A DNA stretch of 64,000 bases from assembly GCF_964355755.1 (NCBI RefSeq), contig NC_092670.1, forward strand, positions 2,073,001-2,137,000, written 5' to 3'. The notes under the pieces are model-generated. The model saw only the letters and a list, made by a program, of their open reading frames with translations, did not search any database and was not told the DNA's origin. The position numbers were made by a program, and so were the translations under genes. This DNA comes from Antedon mediterranea. Lineage: Eukaryota; Echinodermata; Crinoidea; Comatulida; Antedonidae. Shown in pieces: positions 1 through 11,436 of this stretch. Position 1 is the stretch's first letter; every line of letters starts with the position of its first letter.

Positions 1-216
1 GATATTGGGGACTTTAAAAAAAAATAAATCTCTTCCTAGTGCAGTCAGTGGCCCAATACGCTACGTCTCCTCCGTATTTGCATGTTTAACAACTGAATTT
101 GTAAAGGGGTACATAAAGAAAGACGAACAGTTAAAAGGAGACTTTAAACGAGTCAATTTATTAATTTGGTTTTGTTTTGGTCCAAGTAAATGTATACGCT
201 GCATGCTGCTAATTAC

Positions 217-462
217 CTCTTTCGTAATAGTCATAATGGCTAGAAACATAATCTGTCTTTAAACCACCAACCATGTCCTTATCCTTTTCACTTAAGTTAC
301 ATTCCTTATTATTGACGTCATAATCAAACGATCGACAAACAAACGACGTCTCTTGGTTGCAGTGTTGGGCACATTCTTCTGGTAGAACATCGTAGTAATG
401 TAGGTTGTTATAGCCGTATATTGCAGCGTACGGGTGTTTTGTATAATCTAATAAAATGGTAT
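217..462 (-). CDS. Exon: PAN/apple domain
   Basis: Encodes YYDVLPEECAQHCN, then TSFVCRSFDY and a C-terminal KDMVGGLK block. This is the same conserved PAN pattern (PEECA..C, SFVCRSFDY) seen four times in the plus-strand paralogue. It ends with YERG at a GTAATT donor, phase 1. The next exon lies outside the window or in 1-216, where no further coding exon was recognised. Confidence 0.8.
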
Positions 463-3400
463 CTAAAAAATGGAAACTAAATTAATTGTATACTAGGTAA
501 ACGCGGCCAATTTTCCAAAAACTAATTTACATAGAGTGAGTGAATGAGGGAGGTGTAATGTTGATACAATTGTGTTTATGACTGCCTAATATCCTTGTTA
601 GCCTGTAGTGTATACATCGGTTCAAAAAGTGGAAGAATTCACTTTAAATTGAATCTTTGATTTGAAAAATCATTTAGAAAATACATACAAAATAATAACA
701 TTGACTACTATCATTAGAAAAATACATTTGAGTTACGGTGAGTTAACTTATAGCTATTTTTTCCTTACTATTTTTAATATACTTTAAAATACAATGAGTT
801 TACGAAACAGATCACGATCGCAAATCAATCTTCATCATCTAGTTGTCTTAAGAATCGTGATATAATCTTTGTTCATACCATAATGTTTCATAAACTCAAT
901 GTTTAAATAGGTAAACTTATCAACCCAAATATTACCTGATACTGTTGCTGCTAGACTTCTACAGTCATCTTTCTGTATCCCGAGAAAGCAGAATTCCCAC
1001 GTAATATAATAATCGGTTGAATAACACCAAGCGAAAGCTTTTCCATCTGGATTACGGCAATAATTGTGATCTCCCAAACCTCCGTAGGGATAGTCTTCGA
1101 TATCGAAGTTCCATGCTGACGTCCATTTCTTGCAAGCAGTGCCAGATTTGGTCACGCCAACCGTACCTCTATAATCAGAAGCATCTACTCTGTCGTAGCA
1201 TTCTACCAGAAGATGATAGTTTCAGATTCAGATTCGATTTATTAAGTCATTCATACATAGTATAATAATAATTGTTTTCTTGGCAGAAAAACACAAGCAA
1301 AACAATACACACATAATATTTACATTCGTGATCAACATGGAACTTTACAACTGATCAAGCAATATAAAATATAGGCTAAAGACCTAATGACCTATCTTTT
1401 GAACTAATTTTTTAAACTGAAATTGATATATTATCTTTACTACTATAATTACTACTTTTGTGGATAATTTAAAACAATGATATAGTTTTTAACAAAAACG
1501 AATCATATGCTAAATAACATGCGGATCATCTGAGCATCAACCAATCGCCGTATATGACACAGTGACTTCACATCTTATACGAACAGTTCTTCAATACAAG
1601 AAACATTCATTGCTTAATTACTAGATTAATACCATCTCCTGAAAGAAGACAGTCATAGCATTATGCTGCCTCATCACCCTATTTTGTCCATAACTTACCT
1701 CTTTCCAAAAAGTCTGGGCTGCTGCTGAGCGACCAGGACGACAAATCTGAAATACGCAACAAATCAAACTTGTATTTTGTCGTGACTTCACGAAGAAACG
1801 CATAGAGATGCGCGAGAAAAAACGTTATTATTTTTTAGTCCGGTCACAAGCTGTAGCTCCACATACTATCTATTTCCAAGGTATCATAGGAATATTTGGT
1901 AACACAGTACAAGTTCTCATTTACATCACATTTAGCGTCTTTATCATGTAAGGTTAGGTTGAGGGTTAGGTTACTGATATATGTGAAACACGGAAATAGA
2001 CACAATACCGAGAATCGGTAGATAGATGTTATAAGTTAGCGTACGGTACTCTAATAGTGACCAATATACAATAATACGCGTTCTCGATCATCCGGGTGCT
2101 ATTCCACCCGGGGAGTATATTTGTATTACGAGTATCATTATCTACTTATCGTTGAGAATTTAAATCTACACATCATCAGGCCATGTATCAATTTTCTTTA
2201 AAAAATCATAAAAAGAAGGAATTCTCATGGTAGTAGGCCTAAATGTATGTTTATGATGTAAATTAGTTTTACAAAAACTATCCCGTATAACAATTTCGGC
2301 ACAAAAATGACATACAAAACAATACAGTTAAACGAAATGGCAATAACTGTAAAACCAAACATAGCAACTGCAAAAAGAGTTTTCTTTTAACATAAATAGG
2401 CGGCCTACATATGATATGATTTTAATAACTCAGAGAAATACAAATTGTGATTCAACTTAACAAATTTTTATTAAAATTTAGAAAATATATTTACTTACCA
2501 CAACTATCACGAGGGTTTCCGATGTTACAGTACTCCCACACTACAGATGGGTCTGTTGTGTAACACCACACGGTGTCCTTCCCATCTGGATTACGGCATT
2601 CATTAGATGTTAGACTGTCATCCGGGTAGTTTTCCCGCGTTTCGGAATGCGCGTGAGGCGTTTGTGACGACCATTCTTGACACAAAATCCCAGACCTTGT
2701 ATATCTGGCATATCCTCTATAATCGGAACCATCTTCTCTTTCAAAACACTCTGAATATAAAAGTATTTTAATAACTGCAAACTTTATGTTTATTAATCCT
2801 GTCTACTTTGTCTTGTTTATTATGTTAAGCCTAGTCTACTCTGATTTAGTTTTTAATCTCGAGCCAGGTGTTCCAACTTATGCCAGTGTAAACCAGTCAA
2901 CTTTGAAAAACTCAGTTTCATACAAAATCATGCCGCATCGCAACGTAACGACGCATCGCAACGTAACGACGCATCGAAAGAGAATTAAGCTCTGTCTACA
3001 CTATCAAACTAGTTTGACAAAAAAAAGTGTGATGTGCCCAAATATGGTAGTGATAATGCCTCATCGTACTTTATCATAATTAGGCCTATATGTTGCATAT
3101 ATTATTTCAATAAACATTTCTTTAAAACTGAAATTGCTGTTTTTGTTTCTTTTCTTGCATTGCATTATGGGACCTAAATCATATATCTTAAATCTATCGT
3201 ACTGTACGTCAGTTGTAATATATAATATAATAAATAAATATAGGCTACAACTATAATTACAGTACATAGTCTATCATTAAAATTAAAAATTAAAAGCATT
3301 ATTATTATTTATTCAGGCAAAAGATGCATTTTACAAAATATAATACAAATCAACAAATTAAACAAACACGACTCAAGAAGAAATATAAAACCATAGTCAC

Positions 3401-4559
3401 TAGCTGCCAGGAAAGCACAAAAGCAGCCTAAGCCACTGTTACCAATTAGGTGTGTATCTCCAACCAGTGACTACTAAATAACTAATAATATAAATAATAT
3501 AGATGATGACTTAAAGTTAAAATATTAAAAGAATTACTTTATTATATTAAGGATATAGTATATATGTAAATGATAAAATAAATTATAAATAAAATTTACA
3601 ATAAATAAAATTTACATTAAGACTAAAACAATTATAATAATTATGAAGCAACAACGTAAAGAAATAGGAAAAAAAATATATGTAGGCCTATGCCTATTTC
3701 TAATTATACAACTCAATAGCCATTGCTTCCAGATACCGTAAATCTTAAATCTTCTAATAGTAACCCACCTTATAAGTCAATCTATAATAATAACCCACTA
3801 CTCTAATAGTAACCCATGGGGGTTACTATTATAGAGTCACACAAACTTATGATGCAGCCGTATTTTGAAAATAAGGAGATAATGCATGTTGATCAGAGTG
3901 GTGGAGGATTGAGTGTTTTTGAGTATATAAAATAAAGTTAGAGTTCAACCAAATTTATTTATTCGTACTGTTTTATTATTTTGTTATGAGTTGCTGACCG
4001 GAAAAGTTGGGGGTGGGTTACTATTTCCAGGTACCTAATTTAAGATTAGTAATAGTGATATATAATATAATATATAGTATAACCCACTACTCTAATAGTA
4101 ACCCACCCTAAAAAACAATCAAAGAATACAGGGTTACAATTAGAAGATTTACGGTAGTAATAACCGATTATCACTAATTACTAATCACTTTTAAAAATAT
4201 ATAAATATCTTTTTCAAATTGACATATTGTGAGATCATCATCTTTATAACAATCTGTAAATTACTTCCTTCTTCATAGCTGAGATTGTTTTAATGTTTGC
4301 AACATTTTACATAAACTTGGTGGTACCTAATGGTCTCAATGCCGGTCATCATCTTACCCCGGAATAGGTATATGTGTTTGCTTTCTTCATAAGAACTGTT
4401 TTCTTATAGAATTACTGCATTAAATATGAAATTCTGTCGGTAAGAATAAAATCAAAAGAAATAATACTTACGGTAATAAACAAATCTAGCACTACATTGG
4501 TAAATTAGCGCAAGTAATAATAGTAATGTAGACGCCAGGTAACTCATCTTAGGCATCAT
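217..4559 (-). CDS. Secreted kringle/PAN (apple) domain protein, 5' part of gene, spliced, continues beyond left edge
   Basis: Multi-exon model on the minus strand: signal-peptide exon 4472-4559, kringle exon 2499-2750, kringle exon 936-1202, PAN exon 217-462, then past the window start. All internal exons are phase 1-1 and their lengths (252, 267, 246) are multiples of three. The start ATG at 4559 is followed by a leucine-rich signal peptide. The first residues (MPKMSYLASTLL) closely resemble the start of the plus-strand gene at 18940 (MASYLASTLL), so the two are paralogues in head-to-head orientation. Kringle and PAN modules are extracellular protein- or carbohydrate-binding folds known from plasminogen and HGF. 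No protease domain is seen here. The ligand is unknown. Exon borders are inferred from GT/AG and phase, not from transcripts. Confidence 0.8.
463..935 (-). other. Intron of kringle/PAN gene
   Basis: AT-rich intron between the kringle 2 and PAN exons. No further domain or repeat recognised. Confidence 0.6.
936..1202 (-). CDS. Exon: kringle domain 2
   Basis: Encodes a second kringle (ECYDRVDASDYRG, CKKWTSAWN, YCRNPDGKAF, AWCYSTD, EFC, DDC). The usual donor after the last cysteine is not used; the exon reads on about eight codons (RSLAATVSG) to a GTAATA donor. That tail resembles the separate mini-exons ending in VSG or ASG of the paralogue at 18940-34442, as if a linker exon had fused to the kringle exon. 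Confidence 0.8.
1203..2498 (-). other. Intron of kringle/PAN gene
   Basis: AT-rich intron. Nothing recognised on either strand; short open frames here have no family signature. Confidence 0.55.
2499..2750 (-). CDS. Exon: kringle domain 1
   Basis: Encodes one complete kringle with six cysteines: ECFEREDGSDYRG at the start, CQEWSSQTPH, ECRNPDGKD, VWCYTTDP, EYCNIG and DSCG at the end. The CRNPDG...WCYT core is the family signature. The acceptor is ATTCAG and the donor G|GTAAGT; phase is 1-1. Confidence 0.85.
2930..3075. repeat. CGCAACGTAACGACGCAT tandem plus short interspersed repeat
   Basis: A roughly 17-bp tandem repeat (GCATCGCAACGTAACGAC) at about 2934-2975 is followed by a segment with GTGTGATGTGCCCAAATATG. 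That segment recurs at 4938-5010 with the same order of motifs (GACAAAAAGTGTGAT, CCCAAATATGGTAGT). The second copy ends in TTTGGTAGTGTAG, the reverse complement of the CTACACTATCAAA that opens this one, so the pair look like copies of a short inverted-repeat element. Confidence 0.5.
3734..4157. mobile_element. MITE-like element with TACCGTAAATCTTCTAAT termini
   Basis: The left end (TACCGTAAATCTT...CTTCTAATAGTAACCC) and the right end (GGGTTACAATTAGAAGATTTACGGTA) are imperfect inverted repeats. The interior repeats TAATAGTAACCCA in both orientations. No coding capacity. Non-autonomous DNA transposon is the best guess. The target duplication is not clear. Confidence 0.55.
4472..4559 (-). CDS. 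Exon 1: signal peptide of kringle/PAN protein
   Basis: Two adjacent ATG codons (4559 and 4556) open an 88-nt exon with a short polar start, a run of leucines (TLLLLLLALIYQ) and a small-residue cleavage region (CSA). The donor is CC|GTAAGT, phase 1, matching the phase of the following kringle exon. This is the clearest evidence that the gene product is secreted. Confidence 0.75.
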
Positions 4560-5039
4560 GTCCTATAATGTCGAATTACTGTATCGTCTGATCTTCAGTG
4601 AATCGTCTGCTTATAACCGTTCGATACTCATGATCCGGTTACATTGCATCCTCTTGGTGCCTGGTTCTACCTGTTTTTCAGCGCGGCAGGGTACGAAGGA
4701 TGCTCCGAAGGTTAAATAATGTTTTAAATAAGTAAAAGGTCACCTTTTGTGTGGGGTGAAACAAAGGTGGTGAAGATCAATAAAAAAAAAGAAGACACGC
4801 ACACAATCTGGTACCACCTGTATTTACCTTATTTCTTTGTATGCATCATGCAAGGATTAGAATTTAGTAAAATGATGGGGATTAAACTTACAACATACCG
4901 ATACTAGAGAACTAAATAGGCCTAACAACCCAATTATCTATCAGTTGACAAAAAGTGTGATATGCCCAAATATGGTAGTATCGTATGCTATGACATCATC
5001 GTCACATTTGGTTGTCACATAACGTTTGGTAGTGTAGTA

Positions 5040-5260
5040 AGAGGTCCATGGTAAGAGCTATGTTTAACGCTTCCCGACCCCACCCGCGCATGCCCCCACC
5101 CCTCCCCATCAGGGTTGTTTGGCCAGGCGCCACCTGCACTGATATGGTCACGGAAGACATTGTGGAGGCAATCCGGACCAGATCCCAATTCTGGACCATT
5201 TTTAGGCCGGGGGAAGATGATGAAATGACTTTTTCCTTCTCAACGGAAACTACATAATGT
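5040..5260. other. GC-rich island of unknown nature
   Basis: This segment is clearly richer in GC than its flanks and is open on both strands (69 codons plus, about 100 codons minus). Neither translation resembles a family I recognise, and there is no codon or splice evidence that decides between them. It may be an old exon, an insertion of foreign base composition, or a fragment of a mobile element. Confidence 0.3.
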
Positions 5261-5389
5261 TTATATATAAACAATATACACATTAATACATTAGACAAAA
5301 TAAAAACATTTAGCATGCACAATTAGAAACCATCCTGTCAAAACAAAATTATGGAAACAAATCGTGGAAATCGTTCAAGAGAGAGGATT

Positions 5390-5615
5390 ACCCAGATAGC
5401 AAGTAAACGTTTGATTGGATCCGTTGTTTTATGACCGTTATGTTGATAACGTTGTTATAACGTTGTTTTGACATTTACAAACGTTTTGTAGTGCAAACGT
5501 ATAAATAACGTAAACTGAATGTTTGTATACATGTTTGTAGAACTTCACGATTCAACGTTTCCCATAGAACCGTTAAAGTACAAACGTACATTCAACGTTA
5601 GAAGTACGCTGGGAA
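5390..5615. repeat. AACGTT-rich interspersed repeat
   Basis: Dense AACGTT and AAACGTT motifs spaced irregularly, bounded by CCCAGATAGCAAGTAAACG on the left and AGTACGCTGGGAAGC on the right. It looks like a non-autonomous mobile element rather than a simple satellite. No coding capacity. Confidence 0.45.
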
Positions 5616-5737
5616 GCTAATCATTTTTAATTTTGGAAGTAAGCTCTTGGCGGAAAAATCTTTGATTTCTCTTGATTTGATTTGAGGTGCTGAGGCGGTT
5701 AAGTTAATAATAACATGGAGGAAATATATCCTCCATG

Positions 5738-5780
5738 ATAATAATAATAATAATAATAATAACACTAATAATAATAATAG
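5738..5780. repeat. (TAA)n microsatellite
   Basis: About a dozen imperfect TAA units next to ATGGAGGAAATATATCCTCC, a short perfect palindrome at 5714-5738. Confidence 0.8.
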
Positions 5781-6367
5781 CGATTACATGATTATGTTGT
5801 TATGGCGTTTTAAGCAAGATAACTTCCCGTTCATATAAATGATATCTATTCCAAATCAAATCAACCTTGGGTGAATTGACTATTTCTTCCTTTAAAAACA
5901 CAAATAGGTTTTCTTCTCACGCCACAGTACAAAATACATGTACACAGGCATGTAAATAGTAAGGAGACTAGTATTGGATATTAATACGAACAATAAATAT
6001 CATGCATTATAATATTAATTCCACCTCGTTAAAAATAGAGCAGTCGGTCTTTCAACTCATAAAATATTCTCACCATCCAACTACTAAACATTCATTTTTT
6101 GTATAGGCCTAGGCCTACTATTTTATTGAATGAACTCTCTAGACTAGTACACCTCATTTTAAAATAATCAGAAATTTAAACAGTTGAAAACATTCAACTG
6201 TATTTTTATGATAAGCCCTATGGTACCTATTCGTATTAATTTTATTTACTTTAATGATATTAATATTTATATTTGCTAATTAATAGCATTCGAAATGTTG
6301 ACATGCCAATTTCATTTAAATTTGTCATAGCAAAATATTGAAATCAATTGTTTGTAGGCCTAACATA

Positions 6368-6373
6368 TTTATT
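6368..6373 (-). promoter_or_regulatory. Possible poly(A) signal AATAAA of the LDLa gene
   Basis: AATAAA on the minus strand about 77 bases past the TAA stop at 6450. The position is plausible, but this hexamer is common in AT-rich DNA. Confidence 0.35.
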
Positions 6374-6449
6374 TTGTTGTAACTGTATTACTGAAGTAAA
6401 TTATTCAAATTATTGTATAGTTGCCTAAGTTATCCAAGTAACGTTCTCT

Positions 6450-7455
6450 TTATCCAAAACATCTTCGTTCATCCGTACCGTCTTTACAGTCGTTCTCGCC
6501 GTCGCACACCCACGATCGCGGAATGCACACTCCAACGTCACACTTATGTTGATCCTCATAACAATCTTTACATAGCGTAGCGCCCTCGTCTGAGTTATCC
6601 GGGCAATCTTTCTCCGCATCACATACGTAACTAAAACAAAAGTAAAATTGACGGAAATGATAACACTACTTTTCAGACATACAAGTTTGCGCCGTACGAA
6701 GATATTTCAAAAGGGAATTATAATTATTTTAATAGCGTCCTCTGGTTTGATTTATTTTTTTATAAAATAGTATAGCGCCATCTATAGTTTAGATATGCTT
6801 TTATAAAAACTTCCAATCGGTTTAATTATTCCCATTTTTTTTTGTCTGAATAGACACAAAAAAGGGGGAAAACAATGAAAAGCCTACTCTTTGTTGATGC
6901 ATTCTCCTGAACTACATGTAAAAAACTTTGAAGAGTCACATCCGCTCGGTGGTGGAGTGTTGTTACCGCCGCCGCCACCACCGTTGCAATTCATCTCATC
7001 GCTTCCACCATCCCAGCAGTCATCATCCCCATCACAAACCCAAATGTCTGGCACGCAAGAAACTGGGCCACTGGCACACTGAAAGTAGTTGTCTGGACAG
7101 TTGCTAGAGAGGCCTACTAAAGAACGAATTAAACGTGTTAGACTAAAATTACGAACAAGAAAGGGGGAAAACAATGAAAAGCCTACTCTTTGTTGATGCA
7201 TTCTCCTGAACTACATGTAAAAAACTTTGAAGAGTTGCGTTGCGCGCACGTCCTTTACTTGCGTAGTGTCCAATGATCGTTGACATTTCAGAGAAATGAG
7301 GTAGTAAGAAATAACAAAAAAATAGCCAATTGTCACATTTATAAGAATGGAAATAAGAACATTAAGTGACCGTTTTGAATCTTACCTCCACTAGCAGTCG
7401 CCAAATTAAATGACAGTGTTACTGTCAATGTTACCAACAATACGATCCCCAACAT
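6450..7455 (-). CDS. Small secreted protein with two LDL-receptor class A modules
   Basis: Three exons on the minus strand: 7386-7455, 6888-7113 and 6450-6630. Exon 1 is a signal peptide ([15 protein letters not shown]..., ending ATASG). Exon 2 holds the first LDLa module ([32 protein letters not shown]), a Gly/Pro spacer, and the start of a second module ([12 protein letters not shown]). Exon 3 completes it ([17 protein letters not shown]) and adds a further Cys-rich half-module ([25 protein letters not shown]) ending at TAA. Phases (1, then 2) join without loss. The DxSDE calcium-binding residues are present. The product is predicted to be extracellular; binding partner unknown. Confidence 0.75.
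6861..7236. repeat. Direct duplication of the LDLa exon 2 3' end into the upstream intron
   Basis: About 78 bases at 6861-6938, covering the 3' end of exon 2 and its donor, are repeated almost exactly at 7157-7236 inside intron 1. Shared core: GCCTACTCTTTGTTGATGCA. The copy contains a complete donor and part of the second LDLa module but no acceptor of its own. Confidence 0.7.
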
Positions 7456-7496
7456 GTTATTATGTGTGCGCGAAATTGTAATGTATTGTTTTATAT

Positions 7497-7640
7497 TTGT
7501 TCTTACTTATAATCTTATCTTATAGTGAAAATGCCCATCTGCTAAGTCCACGTTGTGTATACTGTTTTATATGTGTTCTCACTTGCTATCTTATCTATAC
7601 TGAAAATGCCCATCTGCCAAGTCCACGTTGCAACAGCCAC
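7497..7640. repeat. Tandem duplicated 75-bp segment upstream of the LDLa gene
   Basis: Two adjacent copies of a segment containing GAAAATGCCCATCTGC and AAGTCCACGTTG, just upstream of the LDLa start codon. A diverged third copy lies at about 28330-28370. Confidence 0.55.
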
Positions 7641-7839
7641 GAGATATACCGTTACATTTCAAACGTGGACTTTATTATCAGTATTCAATTTGCATTTTTG
7701 TCCCTTAATGTGGCATTGTAATTATGGACCATTTATAATAATAACTTTATTGTAAATGCTATTTATTTAAATGCTATTTATGTACAATATGCTTATAAAT
7801 TAATGCAATACAGTACGTTTATAAAATTGATTTATATAT

Positions 7840-8105
7840 ACTGTTATATATATATACTGTTATATAATTATATACTGTTATATATATATACTGTTATATA
7901 TATACTGTTATATATACTGTTATATATACTGTTATATATATACTGTTATATATACTGTTATATATACTGTTATATATACTGTTATATATACTGTTATATA
8001 TACTGTTATGTATACTGTTATATATACTGTTATATATACTGTTATGTATACTGTTATGTATACTGTTATGTATACTGTTATATATAACAGTATATATAAC
8101 AGTAT
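7840..8105. repeat. TACTGTTATATA minisatellite
   Basis: About twenty 12-18 bp units of TATATACTGTTA with occasional TATG variants. The last units are in opposite orientation (TATAACAGTATATATAACAG), giving a hairpin at 8075-8105. Short outliers occur at 8813-8850 and 18460-18500. Confidence 0.85.
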
Positions 8106-8470
8106 ACTACTAATCATATAATGTATAATTCCATATTTATAGACCAGTGTGCTGGTCACTGGTCAAAGGTTTATAAAATAACTATCCACTGACCAATGAA
8201 AACTTTGGATTTTGTAAAAGCAAGCAATAAAAGGAACAAATAAAAAAACATTTTAAAAATCTAAACCCGTATTTTCCATCCAGGTAGCTTTTTCAGGTGG
8301 TTTTGTAATTACGTAGGCCTAATCCCTTTCTATTTATATACACCAACCTATGAATTATATGGAATTAAAATTAAATCAAATATTTGATCCAAAATAAAAG
8401 AACCTCGACCTTATTATATTAACAACCGAGTACATCGGACAGTTTAACGAGAAAAAATATATAATAAAAT
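8104..8470. repeat. Left arm of a long inverted repeat (partner 18556-18916)
   Basis: From ACTAATCATATAATG through CAGTGTGCTGGTCACTGG, CCCGTATTTTCCATCCAGG and CCGAGTACATCGGACAG, this segment is the near-exact reverse complement of 18556-18916. The right arm ends about 25 bp before the start codon of the kringle/PAN/LDLR gene. Confidence 0.85.
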
Positions 8471-8960
8471 ACACCCCCGCCGTATCGATGGGTTTATTCA
8501 CGGATTACTTTAATACCTCAGTCTGGCCAGAGTGGTTTATTTATTTAATTATTGGTCATCACTTTTTTATTCTGTCCATGATGATTTCCGTCCTCCGAGT
8601 TCAAATGTTTGTCCAGGGTCTGTTTCGAGGTTGATTCCCAAAAACATCGGGCAACGGATTACACCCGTAGGGTAAAGGAATGTTTGGTTAGCGCGAAAAT
8701 CTCATGAATTTCGCATGAGCACGTAAACGTATGACGTCAACATTCTACTCGTCTGCATATTATTAGAGTTGCGTTAACGTACTTAAAGCGTACCTGCTGT
8801 CGTCATTGGATATCATAACAGTATACATAACAGTATATATAACAGTAAACACAAGAGGCAAAGAACATTAATTCTAAACCGCCCGGTGATATACTGAAAT
8901 TTTTAATTAATTAATTTGAAACGATATAGATGAGGAAATCTGTGAGAATGAGAAAAAGTC

Positions 8961-9031
8961 GCTCCAACCGAGACTCGAACTCGGACCGCCTGCTTGATAT
9001 GCAGATGTCCTAACCATTAGACCACTGGGGC
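8961..9031 (-). tRNA. tRNA-like sequence, anticodon position reads AUC (Asp-like), possible SINE head or pseudo-tRNA
   Basis: On the minus strand a cloverleaf can be drawn: acceptor GCCCCAG with TTGGAGC (one C-A mismatch), D-arm TGGTCTAATGGTTAGGAC, anticodon stem TCTGC/GCAGG with loop ATATCAA, and T-arm CCGAG-TTCGAGT-CTCGG. A-box and B-box (GGTTCGA-like, here GAGTTCGAGTC) positions are intact. Adenosine at position 34 is unusual for an Asp tRNA and the acceptor has a mismatch, so a tRNA-derived SINE head or a decayed tRNA is as likely as a working gene. Confidence 0.5.
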
Positions 9032-9759
9032 TTTCATGGTATTGTTCGAACTCGATTGGATAACGACTCTTTAACATTCTCGGCGTGGTACGGCGGAACA
9101 GCACTAGTCCTCAGTTGTACGCACGCGCAACAGAGATCAAATTGATACGCCCTCATCTGTTATATAATTATATTATACAGATATTGACTGCTTAGAGGTT
9201 AAATATAAGATTTGACATCCCCGAGGGAATGATATTAAGTTCGAGGGAATAAATATTTCCCGAAGCGCCAATAACCGATATAAAAGGCAATATCTGTTAT
9301 ATTATATAGCCAAGAACAAGTCTGCTGGGTTGGGTGAAGCTAGGCTAGCCTATAGGCCTAGGCCTCCTATAGTATTTGCGAAGAATAATATACAGATTTT
9401 ATTTTATTTATTTTTATTTTATTCATTTCGGCAATAAACATAAAATAATAATTACAAAAAAAACATAAAAATATATATATATATATGAAAAACAAAAATA
9501 AAAACAGATAATTAATGATTCCTTGGCAATAAAATATTCACTTAGGCCTAGGTCGTTTAAATTAACAGAAGAATTTCCATCAATAAGCCTATTAATAATA
9601 ATATTATAATCAGGTAGGCCAAATAAACAATTCGTCTTCTTCTCGATCTTCGAGGAGCCGAATCACCGGATGTTCAGCGCGTACTAGTTACTAGGTTACT
9701 ACCGTGAGTATTGACCAATCATAAACGGTGTTTCATCACATTTAGGATGGACTTATAAC

Positions 9760-10087
9760 TATTTCAGTATTTCAGTATTTATTGGTACTCACTTTCGAAT
9801 CAGTGGCACACACCTTTCGGTGGTGCGTCCATACAAATATAAACAACAACATATAAAAGGTAAATGATGATAAAACTTACATAATTAACTTACATTGAAA
9901 AAAAAAAAACAAGACAAAAACAAATGTACAGTAGTAATTGCACACTTGAGTAGATACTTAAAAACAATTGTATAACGAGCAAATCAATAAATCGATGCAA
10001 TAGGTCAGTAGTAAATACACATTTGGGCCTACTTACAAAATGTCAGACAGAAAAAAAATAATACTTATACATAGTAAATAAAAAAAA

Positions 10088-10121
<34 letters not shown>

Positions 10122-10560
10122 AGAATAAAGATACAATAGGTGAACAGTATAAATAATACATAATCATGATAAAATTACTACATAAATCGAAATAAGCACA
10201 ACTATATGTTTATGTACTTGAAATTATAGATATAGCAAACAGCAAGTACAAGATTTTATTTGTTTAATGATTAGTTATTGGTATATCTAACTGGTCTATC
10301 AATGTATAAACTAAATAAGCTAAAATGTCTGACTGAAAAAAAAACAAAAAAAAAAAACAAACTTATACATAGAAAATAAAACTAAAAAACAATTGGATAA
10401 CAGTATAACGATACAATAGGTCAAAAGTATAAATAATACATAATCGTGATTATTTTTACAAAAATCGAGATAAACACAAATAATTATATGTTTATATGTA
10501 TTTGAAGTTAGATAAGCAAATAAACTAGTTTATCAATGTAAAAGCCAAATAGGCTAATTA
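9760..10560 (-). mobile_element. LINE 3' end/UTR-related sequence, minus strand, with internal tandem copy
   Basis: The sequence GTGGCACACACCTTTCGGTG, read on the minus strand, parallels the 3' end of the plus-strand LINE at 17021-17815 (GTGTGCCACCGATCTAAAGG followed by an AAATAAATAAAT tail). From 10030 to 10560 a roughly 290-bp segment is present twice in tandem (shared blocks AAATGTC..ACTTATACATAG and CAATAGGT..AGTATAAATAATACATAAT). Long A runs occur at about 10090-10120. No coding region survives. Confidence 0.5.
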
Positions 10561-10839
10561 TTGGGGTAATGTTGGTAATTTCTTATATATATCTAACCTG
10601 GTATCCCAAACAACGCCCCAAACGAGTTCGCACAAATAATACAGGATGTTAAAACGAAATCGCCCAGCACATCCATTATATTATCAACAATATGTCCTAG
10701 ACAAGATGTTATGGAACATCAAGGTAGAGTAGATAAACTGAACGAGGAAATCAAAGGAATCGCGTCAAAAGAGGACACTGTAAAATAATTCACAACGACA
10801 CAACCTTCAAACTGTACAATAACGAATGTTACGGAAGCG

Positions 10840-11310
10840 TTAAAGTGCCATTCACTTGGCGACTTGTCGAGATATTTTATCTTGCCAAGTCGACATAAAT
10901 ATGACTATTATGTCGACATAGTAACCATTATATGTCTACATGGCGAGATAGTTTATCTTGCCAAGTTGACTTCCTAATAACTACATATCGACTAGACTAG
11001 ATAGATTAACTTGCCAAGTTGACTATACTTCGACACTTGGAGCGTCCAAGTGCCATCCATTTGGCGACTTGTCGAGATAATTTATCTTGTCAAGTCGACA
11101 TAAATATGGCTATTATGTCGACATAATAACCATATGTCGACATGACGAGATACATTATCTTGCCAACTTGATTTCCTCATAAATACATGTCGACATGACG
11201 ACATCTAGATTATCTTGCCAAGTTGACTTTTCCAAAGAGTTTATGTCGACATGACATGCTAGACTATCTTGCTAAGTTGACTTCACACAAGAGTGTATAT
11301 CGACATAGGT
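10840..11310. repeat. Degenerate tandem repeat with GTCGACATA and TTGCCAAGTTGAC motifs
   Basis: Four to six imperfect units of about 70-190 bp, each with CGAGATA..TTATCTTGCCAAGT and ATGTCGACAT. Several motifs are themselves palindromic (GTCGAC). It ends about 120 bp before the RING gene start codon, so it may overlap its promoter. Confidence 0.7.
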
Positions 11311-11436
11311 ATAGAAACAACAGCAGAATAAAGATACGTTGCCGCCAAGCAGAACATGTCTTGGCAAGTTGATGCTCAACGCGCGACACACGTGGGAAAA
11401 TCTTTTTACTCGCCACCACATTGACAACCAACCACC

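Larger units (their letters stand above)
7641..11436. other. Intergenic repeat-rich stretch
   Basis: Between the LDLa gene and the RING gene. Apart from the repeats and tRNA-like sequence listed separately, no open frame with family features was found. 8480-8900 and 9130-9760 hold nothing recognised beyond AGGCCTA motifs. Confidence 0.5.

Noticed and set aside
2786-3079. 97-codon frame with NVTTHRNVTTHRK
   Set aside because: Arises from the short tandem repeat; lies in an intron of the minus-strand gene.
7803-8159. Long open frames of repeated CYIY or ITVY residues on both strands
   Set aside because: Translation of the 12-bp TACTGTTATATA satellite; no start context, splice signals or composition of a real protein.
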